DNA of 64,000 nucleotides from contig JAFFJZ010000004.1 of NCBI GenBank assembly GCA_018340375.1, positions 26,138,001 through 26,202,000 of the forward strand. Reading direction: 5' to 3'. The notes beneath the pieces are model-generated. The model ran no database searches. It was not told the DNA's origin and saw only the letters and a list, made by a program, of their open reading frames with translations. Numbering within the stretch: position 1 is the stretch's first letter; each line of letters starts with the position of its first letter. Made by a program: the position numbers and the translations under genes. The stretch comes from Gonatopus flavifemur. Lineage: Eukaryota; Arthropoda; Insecta; Hymenoptera; Dryinidae. Positions 32,773 to 44,285 of the stretch are shown here, one piece after another.

Positions 32773-33720
32773 TTGTTACGAAGTGACAAATGGCAAGTGT
32801 AGTTCATATCACTTCGTCACAAATTATTTATTGTTCGGAACGGCCCGAGTAGCTAGACCGAATCGAATGTGTGGGTCTGCTCACGTTCTAAGCTCGCCGA
32901 GGAACTCCAAATTCCAAGGTGGCACCCGTAGATATGTTCAATGCTTTCCTTTTAATGATTAAAAGGGAGAGAAATGAACTATAGATTAACCTTTAGTTTT
33001 TACTGCGAGGGTTATTCGCATTGATATTCATTTCTCTTGGAGAGAGAAAGAGAGAGAAAACAAATGAAAGATATCACAATAAAACGATTCGAATACAAGG
33101 GAATAACAGATACAATGACTTTTAAATTACAAGATTTTCAACAGTGACATCGAGATAGTTTCTGATGGGAGAAAGTATGTGTATGTGTATGTGTGGGTAC
33201 ATATGAGAATAATTTACGAACCTCACTTCCGTTCAAGCTGACCCTTGAATATCTGGCTGCGAGCTGGATCCAAAGTGAGCGACCAAGATCTTGTAGATGG
33301 TGGCAACTGGATCAGGAGTTTGGATACGGTTTGGATGCATTGAATTTAGTAATACTCTGACTTGAAAATTAACTCGGAAAGTCCGAGTGCGAAGATTTGA
33401 ATAAGAGAGTGAGAGCGGTACAAACGGGTTTGGCGGAATAGGTATTCCGTCAAAAATTGTTACCGGCGAGTGGAACTTGCGCGAGTTCGATCACGGTATC
33501 AAACGAGAACTTTGTCTCGTTTAACTTGGTAAATCCGCGTGTTATCGAGCCTGCTTTTGCAAGGCGTGTCCCCGATAGATCCCGAAAGTATACTCTGGCT
33601 TTCCATCAGGATCGCTCTTATTTAAAAGAGCGAATGACTTCTCCTTGCCGTTGGGAGTGGGGAATCACGCGGTTGGATTTTTGCCGATTTTGAATTTGCT
33701 CTAGTTACCATGCTCCATGA
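32773..33720 (-). mobile_element. Possible LTR of an LTR retrotransposon
   Basis: Read on the minus strand, the sequence ends ...gtcacttcgtaACA and is followed immediately by aaatTGGTGCCGGGTGTGG, which has the form of a tRNA primer-binding site (TGG start) just inside an LTR ending in CA. The region also holds a short direct/inverted pair (tcacttcgtcac / gttacgaagtgac) and a TATTTAAAAG box near 33618. The outer LTR end is not identified, no gag-pol remains are seen nearby, and the upper boundary is a guess. Confidence 0.3.
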
Positions 33721-34709
33721 TCAATGAATGTGTGTCAGAGAGAAGTAATGAATTAGGAAGGGGATGGATGGAAGGTGTGCGGGCCACCTTCGACTCGGCT
33801 CGATGCAGTTTCTGCAAATTCTTCGCACATCGAAATGTTGCAAGTGACCTAGCCTTTATATGAACAGAAGAATGTCAGCAAATTCTTCGCATATGTTATG
33901 ATGATTATTTGACAAAAGTTTAATGAGTTTAGAAATAATGACAACAGGAGGTCCAATGATAGAGAATCTTAGGTGAATTCGTTTATCCTTCCTCGCATGT
34001 ATGCGCGCTTTCATTTTCGCTTCGGATAGATGCAGAGGAGTTGTTCTATGTTTCCAATATTTCGTCTCTATCCCACTCTCTCAAGTGTTTTCTCGAATTA
34101 CATGTTATCACTTCCTTCCGAGAAAGCCATTGGGAGAAATCGTTGATATTTTGACCTTGCGAGTTCTCTATCAGACCTTCGATGTGCGAATTATCCAAGT
34201 ATAGCTTGACTGTATTAACTTTAGTGAATCTGATGAATACATGGATAGCAGTGATATCCCATATAACGAGAGAAGCCTTCGAATTCATTGTTTATTATTG
34301 GAAGTAATTTCACTGTTTTTAAGACCTATGTTCTGGAAATGTTTTGATAATTTTTGTATTAAATTTATTGACAGTATCCTCTGAATGAATTCGAACCCTT
34401 ATCTTGCTTATGGGTAGAAGGTTTTATGTAATCAGAAGAGAATGAGGGGGGCAAGTTTTTGGTAGGCACATCACATCTTCAAAAACAGTTACTAGCATTT
34501 CAACGGAAATATGGATGTGATCGATCCCCTTATCAAATTTGATCGGAATAATTGATAAATTCGATGGAATATGCTGTAGTTGATTGTAATGAATATCACT
34601 CTCAAGTCAGGTGGATTATTCATCTGCTTCTATTGCCATTCAATTGTTCTAACTACATTTTTGACTGATTGTAAGTAAACTTCACAAACATTCGATGTAG
34701 TCGATGGAA
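33721..34709. other. No recognisable gene
   Basis: Only short open frames of no recognised similarity. Confidence 0.4.
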
Positions 34710-35018
34710 CTATTCGGTTAGGTACGCCGTACCTAAACCCACGATGTAGTTGAGAAATGAACCGTCTTTCAGCTCACAACTTTTTTTTCTCAGTGTGGAT
34801 TCCTCAACGGGTTTGTCCTGGTCGTACCGGACTACTGTGGAGCGTGGAATGAATATGTATCCGAATGCATTTCGGAGTGATATGGAGTTGATCATAAAAT
34901 TGCTTCCACAACCAATGTTGCCAGGATAGTAATGAACACTTCCTTTGAATTGGTTATTCTTTCCAATATGGGAGCATGGTTTGATCATCCCGTTAGAACA
35001 AGTATTCAGCTGGCCACA
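34710..35018 (-). CDS. Cys-containing ORF of unknown function
   Basis: A minus-strand frame open for about 100 codons, with an ATG at 34986-34988 and open sequence before it (SCEHCGQLNTCSNG). It encodes MIKPCSHIGKNNQFKGSVHY... with six Cys in the first 60 residues including the upstream part, and ...NAFGYIFIPRSTVVRYDQDK.... The last 30 codons follow an acactgagaaaaaaaa sequence (34783-34797 in reverse), which is the end motif of MITEs in this window. The natural protein therefore probably stops being homologous there, because an element has inserted. I do not recognise the family. A cellular exon or an old transposon gene are both possible. Confidence 0.3.
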   Translation of the reverse strand, partial: CGQLNTCSNGMIKPCSHIGKNNQFKGSVHYYPGNIGCGSNFMINSISLRNAFGYIFIPRSTVVRYDQDKPVEESTLRKKSCELKDGSFLNYIVGLGTAYLTE

Positions 35019-36433
35019 ATGTTCACAACTACGAATCGGGATTCAATCCGGATTCATGTGTAACGTGCACTGAAATTTTCCCAATTCCTTGCCCCTAAAA
35101 ACATTTTTTCTCCATCACTCCCTTGCAATCAATAAGATAGTCAGACAGGACCTACTACTCACAGAGATCCGTACGCATATGACTAATGAGCGAGAAACCT
35201 GTGAGTAACCCTCACCTTCTCGACGCCCTCAACATCGATACAATGGTATTCTCCTCTTCCGACCCGAACCTGTTAAGAAATATAGTTCTCCGCCTTACCA
35301 ACCTCTCAATGCAACCAAGAAGAAACGAAGTCAATTTGCTACGTGAGAGATATTCGGTAATACGAATACTCGATCAGTTATCATTGTGAACAGTGGCCAA
35401 ATCATAAACAACCCTGCATTCCGTAGACGAGTACCTCTACTCTCATCGCCAACTCAAATTATTTTCATATGTCGAATGAAATCCTCAATGGCCGTTTTCA
35501 TCGGAAACTGAATAAAATGAATGATTCCTCTTATATTCATTCCAACTCTCAGGTGGACATCAGAGTAATTATAAGAAAAACCCTTTTATCTTCTCATACC
35601 GCACAACTAATTCCCAAAGTATTCCAAAAGAATTTATAATGTATTTACATCATGCCATTGAATTCCGAAAACTAAATACTGAATGAAAGCCTGTCCTCTA
35701 CGAATTCCCCATGGAAAATAATAGAAATTACCATTTGTTATTCGATAAAATCGATTATTTCTCCCATGTATGGAAGACCGTCCGTATAAGTGCATTCTTG
35801 TTGCACATAATGAACTAAATATTTTCGAAATTCAGAGCACGTAAAATGACAACTACACCATTAGATAGAATAGAAAGATTTCGGTGAGGGATGAAATTAT
35901 CGTGAAATGATTTTATTCCTCTCCCCTGGATAGATTAATTGTTCGTAAGGAACATCCTTATTAACGAATGAACAAAGTATTGATGGGAATCAAAACTCTC
36001 GTTTTAATCAAATTTTAGTTTGTAAACTTCGTTCATTCCTCATGATTACCTGTAAGACAAAAATTTCCAAGTATTGTATAGTGGACAAGTACACGAACGC
36101 TCGACGCAGAGCAACGCTAGACATCGAGAGTTGGGTGCAAGATAAAAAAATCAGATGATTTCGAAGACGATTAAGTTCATGATTCGACACTTCGACAGCT
36201 TCTAGGAGCAGTGATTTCAATCCCTCATTGGTGCGGAGAAGAATATGTCCTATCAAGAGACAACGCATCATTAAATTAAATTCACTGCTACTACCGCTGA
36301 TTCCTCAACTTCTCTCTCGACCTGCTGAACAAGGAACACACGTTCAACCCGTGTATCACCTGACATTCATCCATCTTTTGAAAAGAAAAGAACATAGTCC
36401 TCTTCAGGACTATTCAAAACGCTAATTATTTTC
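35019..36433. other. Possible intron/flank of a host-like gene
   Basis: Mostly non-coding. At 35186 ATGAGCGAGAAACCT is followed directly by gtgagtaac, a good 5' splice site, so a very short first coding exon is conceivable. Its phase (0) does not match the acceptor at 36436, so at least one more exon would be needed and I do not see it. Confidence 0.3.
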
Positions 36434-36435
36434 AG

Positions 36436-36541
36436 AATTCAACTCTGCGGTCCTGAGTTACGAAAACCAGGTCCACAAGCAGAAAGCGCGATTCGCCCAG
36501 AACGAGATTAGGTTCTTTGAGAAACTTCGGGAACGCAAATA
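36436..36541 (+). CDS. Candidate internal exon of an unidentified gene
   Basis: A GC-richer 106-bp segment sits between a 3' splice site (attattttcag, AG at 36434-36435) and a strong 5' splice site (GTAAGTGG from 36542). After two bases that complete a codon it reads FNSAVLSYENQVHKQKARFA, then QNEIRFFEKLRERK: charged, helix-prone, with codon usage unlike the flanks. Read through the donor it would end in TAG (36540-36542), so it is either an internal exon that leaves two bases or a terminal exon. I do not recognise the protein. It is the most host-like coding sequence in the window. Confidence 0.45.
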
Positions 36542-36755
36542 GTAAGTGGATTTTTTCCACAATTCGGGGGGAAAAGGAACCTTGTTTCCTTTTCTCTCTT
36601 TTCTTCTTTTTCTCTCACAAGTGTTTTTGTGTTTTTTTGTGCGTGTTTCCATCCTTCCTATTGCGAAAAGTGATTTTTGAAGTGATAGAAAAAATTCAAT
36701 GGAAACCACCTTCCTTCTTTCTCTTTCATTAGAATTTTCTTTCAAATCACCAGTC

Positions 36756-37061
36756 TTATGACTGGTTTGATGAAATCCTCCAACCCTGCCTTTTATCCGC
36801 TAACCGTTCAATTCCTGCATATCTACGAGAACCCTTATCTTGTATAATTTGCTTCATATAACTCAATCTAGGTCTACCTTTCCGAGTTTTACCATTCATT
36901 TTTCTTCCCAGTATTGTTCTCAATGAGCTATCATGCCTCAATGTGTGTCCTATCAGATTACTTCTTCTTTCCACGACCTGTCTCAAAAGATCTCTTTTCT
37001 CATTTACCTTCTCAAGTACTTCTTCATTTTTCACTCTCTTTATCCACTTTACTCTAAGCAT
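36756..37061 (-). pseudogene. C-terminal tail of a LINE ORF2
   Basis: A frame of 101 codons starts mid-protein at MLRVKWIKRVKNEEVLEKVN and continues ERRSNLIGHTLRHDS, GRKMNGKTRKGRPRLSYM and RLADKRQGWR, then stops. This is the well-known C-terminal extension of many non-LTR retrotransposon ORF2 proteins (WIGHxLR ... GKRxRGRPR ... DRxxWR), often annotated as craniofacial development protein 2-like. The reverse transcriptase domain is absent because the upstream side is cut by the MITE remnant at 37062-37154. The other side runs into an AG-rich (minus strand) tail near 36700-36740, in line with a LINE 3' end. Confidence 0.75.
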
Positions 37062-37154
37062 CTTTCTAATAATAGTTGTAGCAACTACTCAAGTAGGTAG
37101 TCGGAAATCGGCTATTGAAGTAGTTGCTGCAACTATTCTTTTTTTCCGTGTGAT
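37062..37154. mobile_element. MITE remnant, CACGGAAAAAAAG end
   Basis: gttgtagcaactact mirrors agtagttgctgcaact around a short loop, and the right edge reads ctttttttccgtgtg. That is the CACGGAAAAA terminus of other MITEs here. The left terminus is missing. Confidence 0.5.
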
Positions 37155-37470
37155 GAAATCCGATGTTGATAATAACACGACTCTACAAAAAAATTTTCGT
37201 TCTTTGTCCTAAAGTTTATACTATTATTTTCCAGTTAGTTATGCACAAAAACGAAAAGAAAATACTTTTTTTCGGTATAAAGTTTGCTTTTGTGATAGTA
37301 ATAATAATAATACTCATTTTTCAATTTTTTCATGAATTTTAATTGATTTTAATATTTTTAAAAAGACCGCGCGGTGAGAGTGGGGTATTAACGTTTACAC
37401 TGTGCCGCTAGATGGCACCGGAGTGAAAAACAACCATCAGGTGTTATTTACAAGCCCAAAATAACTTAAA

Positions 37471-39217
37471 ATGTCGTCACGAAAGTGCAAATACGATGCT
37501 GATGCATTTTGTTTTATATGTGGTCAATTTATTAAAGTTCGAGACGTGAAATATGAACTAAAGACATCTCACGTTCTCTGTGAAGCCTATGAAGCATATT
37601 TTGACTGTCCTGTACGGAATCAAGATAAGCCATGGGCTCCACATGTTGCTTGTAGTTATTGTAAAAGGTGTTTGGAAGGTAAGCAATTTTTATTTAATTA
37701 AGCGATGAATCCAAAATAATAGACATATTAATTTTTATTTTTATATTTTTAGGTTGGTATCGAGGTGAGAAAAGGTCTATGAAATTTGCAATACCAAGGA
37801 TTTGGCGAGAACCAAAAGACCATATTACTGACTGCTACTTTTGTATGGTGAATCCGAGTAAAAGACGTAGAGGTAAAAATGCAAAACCTATTGAATATCC
37901 TGACCTCGAATCTTCTTCTGCTCCAATTTTGCTCACGACCTGACACGACCAGTACCTGAGCCACCTGAAAAATTATCGCAGAAAAGTAGCTCATCTTTCA
38001 GTTCTTATAAAAGTAATTCCGATAAGGAGTTTTTGCGTACACCTGAACAACCAAAACACTATCTCATTACTTCAGAAGATTTTAACGATCTAATTAGAGA
38101 TTTAAATTTGCCAAAAAATAAAGCAGAGCTTCTAGGCTCTCGGTCAAAACAGTGGAATTTGCTTGATGATGTTAAGATCACGGATCAGCGGACTAGGCAT
38201 GAAATTTGTGCAACGTTTTTCACGAAGGAAGATGGACTTTGTTTTTGTAATGACATTGAAGGTATGTTTGAAGCAATTGGCATACCCTGTGTCCCTAGCG
38301 AATGGCGTTTATTCATTGACAGCTCTACAAAAAGTTTAAAAGCAGTTCTATTGCACAACGGAAATAAATTTCCGTCTCTTCCAATTGCTCACTCAGTACA
38401 TCTCAAAGAAAATTATGAAAGTGTCAAAATTTTGCTTGAATCTGTGAAGTATCGTGAGTATAACTGGGAGCTGATTGGAGATTTTAAAATGGTGGGATTT
38501 TTAATGGGGCTACAGGGTGGATATACAAAGTATCCGTGTTATTTGTGCTTGTGGGATAGCAGAGCGGATTCTAAACACTATATTCAACGGTCATGGCCTG
38601 TAAGAACAGAATTGTGTGTCGGAAAACAGAACGTCAAATTTGAGCCGATTGTTGAAGCGGAGAAAGTGTTAATGCCGCCTTTGCACATTAGGTTAGGGTT
38701 GATGAAACAATTTGTTAAAAAACTGGATGAAACTTCAGAAGCTTTTGGATACTTAAAAAAATTTTTTCCGAAGTTATCGGAAGCAAAGGTTAAAGCTGGG
38801 GTTTTTGTTGGTCCGCAAATAAGGCAGATTTTCGCCGATGAAAAATTTCCAACGTTGCTGAATCGTACTCAAAAAGCAAGTTGGAACAGTTTTAAAGCAG
38901 TAGTTTCTGGATTTTTAGGAAATAATAAAGCTGAAAACTACGAAAAGTTGGTTGAGGATATGCTTACAAATTTTAAGGCCATGGGCTGCAGGATGTCATT
39001 AAAAGTACATATGCTGCATGCTCATTTGGATAAATTTGAAAACAATATGGGAGCCTATTCCGAAGAGCAAGGAGAACGTTTCCATCAGGACATCAAGAAT
39101 TTCGAACAACGCTATCAAGGCCAATACAATGAAAACATGATGGGCGACTATATTTGGGGTTTATTGAGAGAAAGTAGCTATGAACATAAAAGAAAAAGTA
39201 AGAGTGTGCACTTTTAA
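37471..39217 (+). pseudogene. Two-exon transposase-like gene, one frameshift
   Basis: Exon 1 (37471-37678) starts at ATG and carries Cys pairs (CFICGQF ... CSYCKRCLEG). A 74-bp GT-AG intron (37679-37752) splits a Gly codon. Exon 2 continues GWYRGEKRSMKFAIPR ... CYFC and then meets a stop in the phase of exon 1. From about 37931 the frame moves by one and stays open to TAA at 39215-39217. The change lies at a run of four T (37927-37930), where one base seems to be missing. The long second part (about 390 codons) contains FIDSSTKS, WELIGDFKM and EEQGERFHQD, which are candidate D, D and E/H positions of an RNase H-like transposase, and a CYLCLWDSR Cys pair between the second and third. I know this type as a repeated 'uncharacterized' protein of arthropods but cannot name the superfamily. 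AATAAA at 39261-39266. Confidence 0.65.
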
Positions 39218-39260
39218 GTTATTTTCCACTTTTCTGTAAGCTAATTTGATAGTAAAACTC

Positions 39261-39266
39261 AATAAA
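39261..39266 (+). terminator. AATAAA polyadenylation signal
   Basis: AATAAA 44 bp after the stop of the transposase-like gene, in AT-rich sequence. Confidence 0.5.
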
Positions 39267-39299
39267 AATAATAAACATTTTTATTTCAATAGTTTTATT

Positions 39300-41138
39300 T
39301 TCAATCAAAAATTAAAATCCGAGATTTTTAAAAATTTCGTTCAATCAGTCTTCTAAGCACAACAGCAAAGTTTTTCATGCCATATATTTTTTTTCCGTCT
39401 TATTACGACCTAAACTACCGAAATTTAATGCTTTGCAATCAAAGTCAAATTTCATGTTGACCCGTGTAATTGGTACCGATTCAGCTCAAACATTTTCTTG
39501 AATCCGTTATGGATCTTTGAATTTCCAGACATCATTGATGATTCAATTTCATTGAGAACGACATCAATTCGAATCGTTTATTATTGAAACAGAAACGTGG
39601 ATTTTGATAATCCAGATTTGGTTGTATTATCGGGGGAAATCATCATACCAACGGATTGTTAAATACGAAATTGTATAGCGGGTCAAATATGTATTCTCTC
39701 ATGGTGATATATTCGAGAATATGGAACGAGGTGGAATGTGTTCGCGTATTTTTTTCTTTCATTATGATTTCTCCAATCTTTTTGTACCAGTATGGTATAG
39801 AAATGTGAAAGTCGACTTGATAGGAAACGCGTTCATTACACCCTTGACAATGATGGGACGCTTCATATTCGATTTGGTGGTATGATGTCTAACTAAATTA
39901 AAGCGTCGTTCCCTCACTAATTGTGAATGTGTTTTCGGTCGAATGTTCAAAACGGGTGTTCCATTTTGTATGAGATAGAAATTTTATGAATGTACATCAC
40001 AGTGAATAGGAAGGGGAATATCAAGCAGCAAGGGTGATTCAGTGGTATATGTTACACATGTTAATCGATCAATATTCATCGGAATCCTGTGATCACTTCG
40101 GGGATGAAAAATTCGACATTACTCATTAATATCCCGTCCCCAGTGAATCCAGAAATTTGTAAAACTCCAAGTAGAGATATCTGCGTTCATTGGAGAGTTT
40201 CAAAAACAGAAACGACTGTTCAAGAAAGATGTTCATTATGCTGTATGTGAAGAGACATTTTTCTCGTCGCAAGCGATATTCCTGACGGATCAATAATTAA
40301 AATTTGGAGAACTCAAATTCAAAATATTTCTTCTTATAGGAGGGATTTCTTCGATTTGAACATAACTGAGAGTGTAATTTCTGTCCCATTCGGATGTTTT
40401 TTATAAGAGAAAATGGAATCACGAAAATCTTTGAGATCCCCGTAGTTGTTAATCTCTAACTCCTTTAATGGGACCAGAAATCAGCAACATAAGCAAACTT
40501 CACAGTAAAATAACTGTACGGCAAACGTTTAGTGTTCCATTGGAAACAATTGATCTGTACAATTGTGCGTAAGAATTGGAGTGAGAAACATGAAATTTTA
40601 TGGGGCATACAAAAAATTCTGATGAAATACAAATAGTTTTGTACGATCACAGTAGAAGTTGATTAGGGACAGAAATCTTTCAGTCTCACAGTACCGTATG
40701 ATTCCAGATTTTTTGATCAGTGTTGTATCGGAAGTTCAATCCTCCATTATTACTCATTTTGAGTTTGGGACTGTTACATAGTTTCTGTAAACATCTATCG
40801 CGAAATTCTGAATTCGCATTGATTTTTTCTAGGATCAAATCAATTCAGGTTTCAGTTGAGAGGAATCAATCCATGCCAATATGAAGATGAATTGTCCCTG
40901 GTGAAAATGCGAGGCACAACGGGGAAAAAAGTTGTTATGAGGGTTTGAATGATTCTTATCACAGTAAATCCGATGAGAGAACTATATAGGAATAAGGAAC
41001 TTGCATCATATAGGGAATGCATAGAAAATCTTGACCGAAACACAGATACAAGAAAGATATGAAGCAGAATGGGGGGGGGGGCTTCAATTGGATGCAACGC
41101 ATTAGTTTATCTAATTTTTTGCTTAATCTAACATCAAA
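39300..41138. other. No recognisable gene
   Basis: About 1.8 kb without convincing coding sequence. A G run of ten lies at 41071-41080. I found no terminal repeats that would define the upstream transposase-like element. Confidence 0.4.
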
Positions 41139-41140
41139 TA

Positions 41141-42430
41141 ACACATGGGCTGGAAAGTCCCGGGCCTAAGACATGGATGGCGAGAATTTCACTGCATTCA
41201 CTTGTTTCTCAGCTAGTATCAACCTTCAGGAGACAGCTATCAGAATTTCATGATATTCTATTCATTAGGTTGTGAATTATTGTACTGAGAGTGACGCTAC
41301 TTTTGTTATTTTCGAAACGATGGATCAAAAACAATTTCGTGTTTTAATTTTACACTGCCTCCTAATGAGTGAAAATACCGTTCAAGCGAAGCAATGGCTT
41401 GGAGAGTGTTATGGGGACTCCGCTCCATCAGAAACCACAATGAAACGTTGGTTCGCTGATTCCAAACGTGGTCGTAGACACACCGATGATGCAGAACGCA
41501 GTGGATGTCCAAATGAGACGGTAACCCCAGGAAACATAAAGAAATCCACAAAATCGTTTTGAATGATCGAAAAGTAGAGTTGCGTGAGTTAGCTGAAATC
41601 GTAAAAATATTAAAAGAACGTGCGGCTTCATATTGCATGAGCATTCAACTATGAGAGCTCTATTCAAGGTGGATGTCATGTTTGCTCACTGTCGACCAAA
41701 AACAAGAACGCGTTAAGAATTTCTGAGCAGTGTTTGGCCATGTTTAAACGTAACAAGCCGGAATTTGTGCGTCGATATGTTACAATGGATGAGACATGGA
41801 TCCATCACTTCACTCCGGAATCAAAACGATCGTCATCTGAGTGGACAGCCCCTGGTGGACCCCGTCCAACGCGCCCGAAAGCACAACAATCGGCTGGAAA
41901 GGTTACCGTCCCGATATTTTCGGATGTACGTGAAATAATATTCATCGACTATCTTGAGAAGGGAAATACCATCAACAGTGAATATTATATCGCATGATTG
42001 GAGCGTCTGAAGGCCGAAATTACAGAGAAACGACCGCGTATGGCAAAGAAAAAAATTTTATTTCATGAAGACAACGCACCACGTCACGAATCAATCAAAA
42101 CAATGGTAAAACTACCTGAATTGAACTTCGAATTGCTTCCACATCCACCTTTTTTGCCAGATTTGGCTTCCGGCGACTACTGGCTGCCCGCAGACCTAAA
42201 AAAAATGCTGTTGGGTAAGAAATTCTACTCGAATGAAGAGGTAATCGCTGGAACTGAGGCCTATTTTGGAGCAAGAGATGAATCTTTTCACAAAAGTGGT
42301 ATTGCAATGTCAGAGCGGCGCTGGAATGATTGCGTTGTTCTCGATGCAGATTACGTTGATGGATGGAGCTAATTTTGAACAACAAAATCGCGTTTTCTTT
42401 GTCAAGCCCAGGCCTTTTCAGCCCAAGTGA
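41141..42430 (+). mobile_element. mariner element (cecropia-like), 1290 bp
   Basis: The ends ACACATGGGCTGGAAAGTCC and, reversed, TCACTTGGGCTGAAAAGGCC are imperfect ~30-bp inverted repeats flanked by TA on both sides (41139-41140, 42431-42432). Length is typical of mariner. It contains one decayed transposase in the plus direction. Confidence 0.85.
41320..42372 (+). pseudogene. mariner transposase, DD34D, inactivated
   Basis: From ATG at 41320 the protein begins MDQKQFRVLILHCLLMSE with the mariner N-terminal helix-turn-helix region (QAKQWLGECYGDSAPSETT, DDAERSGCP). The frame is lost near 41535 and recovered in another phase (HKIVLNDRKVELRELAEIV). A stop follows near 41653, and the catalytic part returns from about 41734. 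The three catalytic Asp are present: MDETWIHH (41788), HEDNAPRH (42070) and SGDYWL (42175), with 34 residues between the last two. An in-frame TGA lies at 41995-41997 between the first and second Asp. The similarity is to cecropia-subfamily mariners. At least two frame changes and two stops make it non-functional. It would have acted in the nucleus, binding the ~30-bp ends and inserting at TA. Confidence 0.85.
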
Positions 42431-42432
42431 TA

Positions 42433-44283
42433 CTATTGAAATTAGGAAAACACGATCATTTATCACATGAACTATGATCCTGTTAGTAACTCTCGGCAGG
42501 AATAGAAACACTCTCTACCTCACCCAACATTACCTTATAAGACTTAGTCAATAACGTACACTGAAAACGAAATTCTGGAACAGCTAGAGTCAGGACATCG
42601 ATGGCTGATATTCGTATAAAGATCGAAGTACATAATTCACTGGCTCTTCTCATTAGCATCGACTGTTGATGGGTGATTCTCAGCTGAGAGGGAATCTCTG
42701 CAGCAAGGCAAAAAAAATACTGAACGTTGAACATTCCCCAGAAGCATCAGTGCGTTCTATGAACGTACTACGGATGATCAGAAAGTACGACAGTATATTC
42801 TATGTATATTCGAATTGCATAGGAGAATATTCTATATATGTTCATAGTATATTAGAACGAGACTGTTTAATAAATTTTAAGAATGTTCAAAGGACGTGCT
42901 ATCGTACATCTCACGTAACATCATGGCTTAGGAATGCTTCGATTATAGGAATCATTTGGATGATTGGATTGGATGAATGGAATGAAATCGGAAAAAATAT
43001 CATAAAACTGAGAGTTTCTAATCATTCAAATCTCTCGGTTTCTCCCATTATTATAAAAAGGGGTTAGGAAATGAGAAAATCCGAGATTCGAATCTGATCC
43101 ATTCAATGATATGAAATAGCAGTAAAAATTCCATTATTTCATTGCAAATCATGAATGACATGACGAGGTTTATTGTTTTTCTACATACTATTTTGTTAGT
43201 TTCGATGGATATTTATTTACAACAATAAATAACGCATGAAATCAAGTTTTCATTACAAATCTGAAGACATCCTCGTTCTCAATAAAAACTAATAGAACAT
43301 CAATGTTGTGAACTTGGAATAAAAATACCATACAATGATAAAATGAAAATGTTCATATGTTCGTAGAATTATTCAGTCTCAAATTCCAATCAAGACATAA
43401 CTATTCTGAGCAGGGTTGGGTAATGACGCATCACTGGGGAGTTTGTTACATTGACTACGGATTATGAAACGTATGTGTGGATCATAGAGATATAAGAATA
43501 GAGGAGGGGAGTAGGCCGAAAGCTGTAAGTGGAAATGTAGTCTAGAATAAACGGAAGAGTGAATGAGAGAGGAATAGAGGAGTGCTGTTAGGATGGTCGC
43601 TGATTGGCTAGCCTCTATCGCTCTCTTTGCCAAGACCTACACGTTTTCGGCCCACTCACCTCCTCTAGTCTCATATCTCTATTGTGTGGATACATAAATC
43701 ACGTATATTACATGAGAAGTCCCTGAAAAAGGGGTTATCACGTATGATACGTTGAAAAAGCGTTTAGGAATTGAATGACATCTCGCGAATTCGGGCATAA
43801 ATATTGTATTATATAATAATGGTTGGAGAAAATTCAGTAGGGAAAAGCAAAATTTCAGTAATGTTTCTTGAAGTTTCATGAAGGATCGCTGAAAGTTCAG
43901 TAATATTCAGATTCATCGAACAAATATAGTACTGTTTACTGAACTTCCAAATGCCTCTTTTCTCAGTGTATGTATCATTGTGTATTAAACGTTAAGGATG
44001 ATACCCACCCAATCCTGCTTATGAAGAATGTTTTCATAAAAATTTGAGAAGTCAAGGAACATGGAAAAATACTGAAACTAAATTTCACAATAAGAATCCA
44101 AATATTGCACCAATTACAATGACATCAATGGTATGAATATCCACTTGAATACTAACATACATATAATTCAAAATCACATTCATTTTCTCGTAATCAAATC
44201 CCGGGATGTGCGAATTGATAAATTAAAGTATATCCACGTGGAGTCTATATCATATATATGTATGTATATCACATGATTTTTGT
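42433..44283. other. No recognisable gene
   Basis: Non-coding. A ctcttttctcagtgta sequence at 43960-43976 looks like the right end of a CACTGAGAAAA-type MITE, but I did not find its left end. Confidence 0.4.
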
Positions 44284-44285
44284 TA

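Noticed and set aside
35186..35389. ATG-initiated 67-codon ORF
   Set aside because: Not rejected outright as an exon start, because a GTGAGT donor follows the fifth codon. As a stand-alone gene it has no support, and its phase does not fit the exon at 36436.
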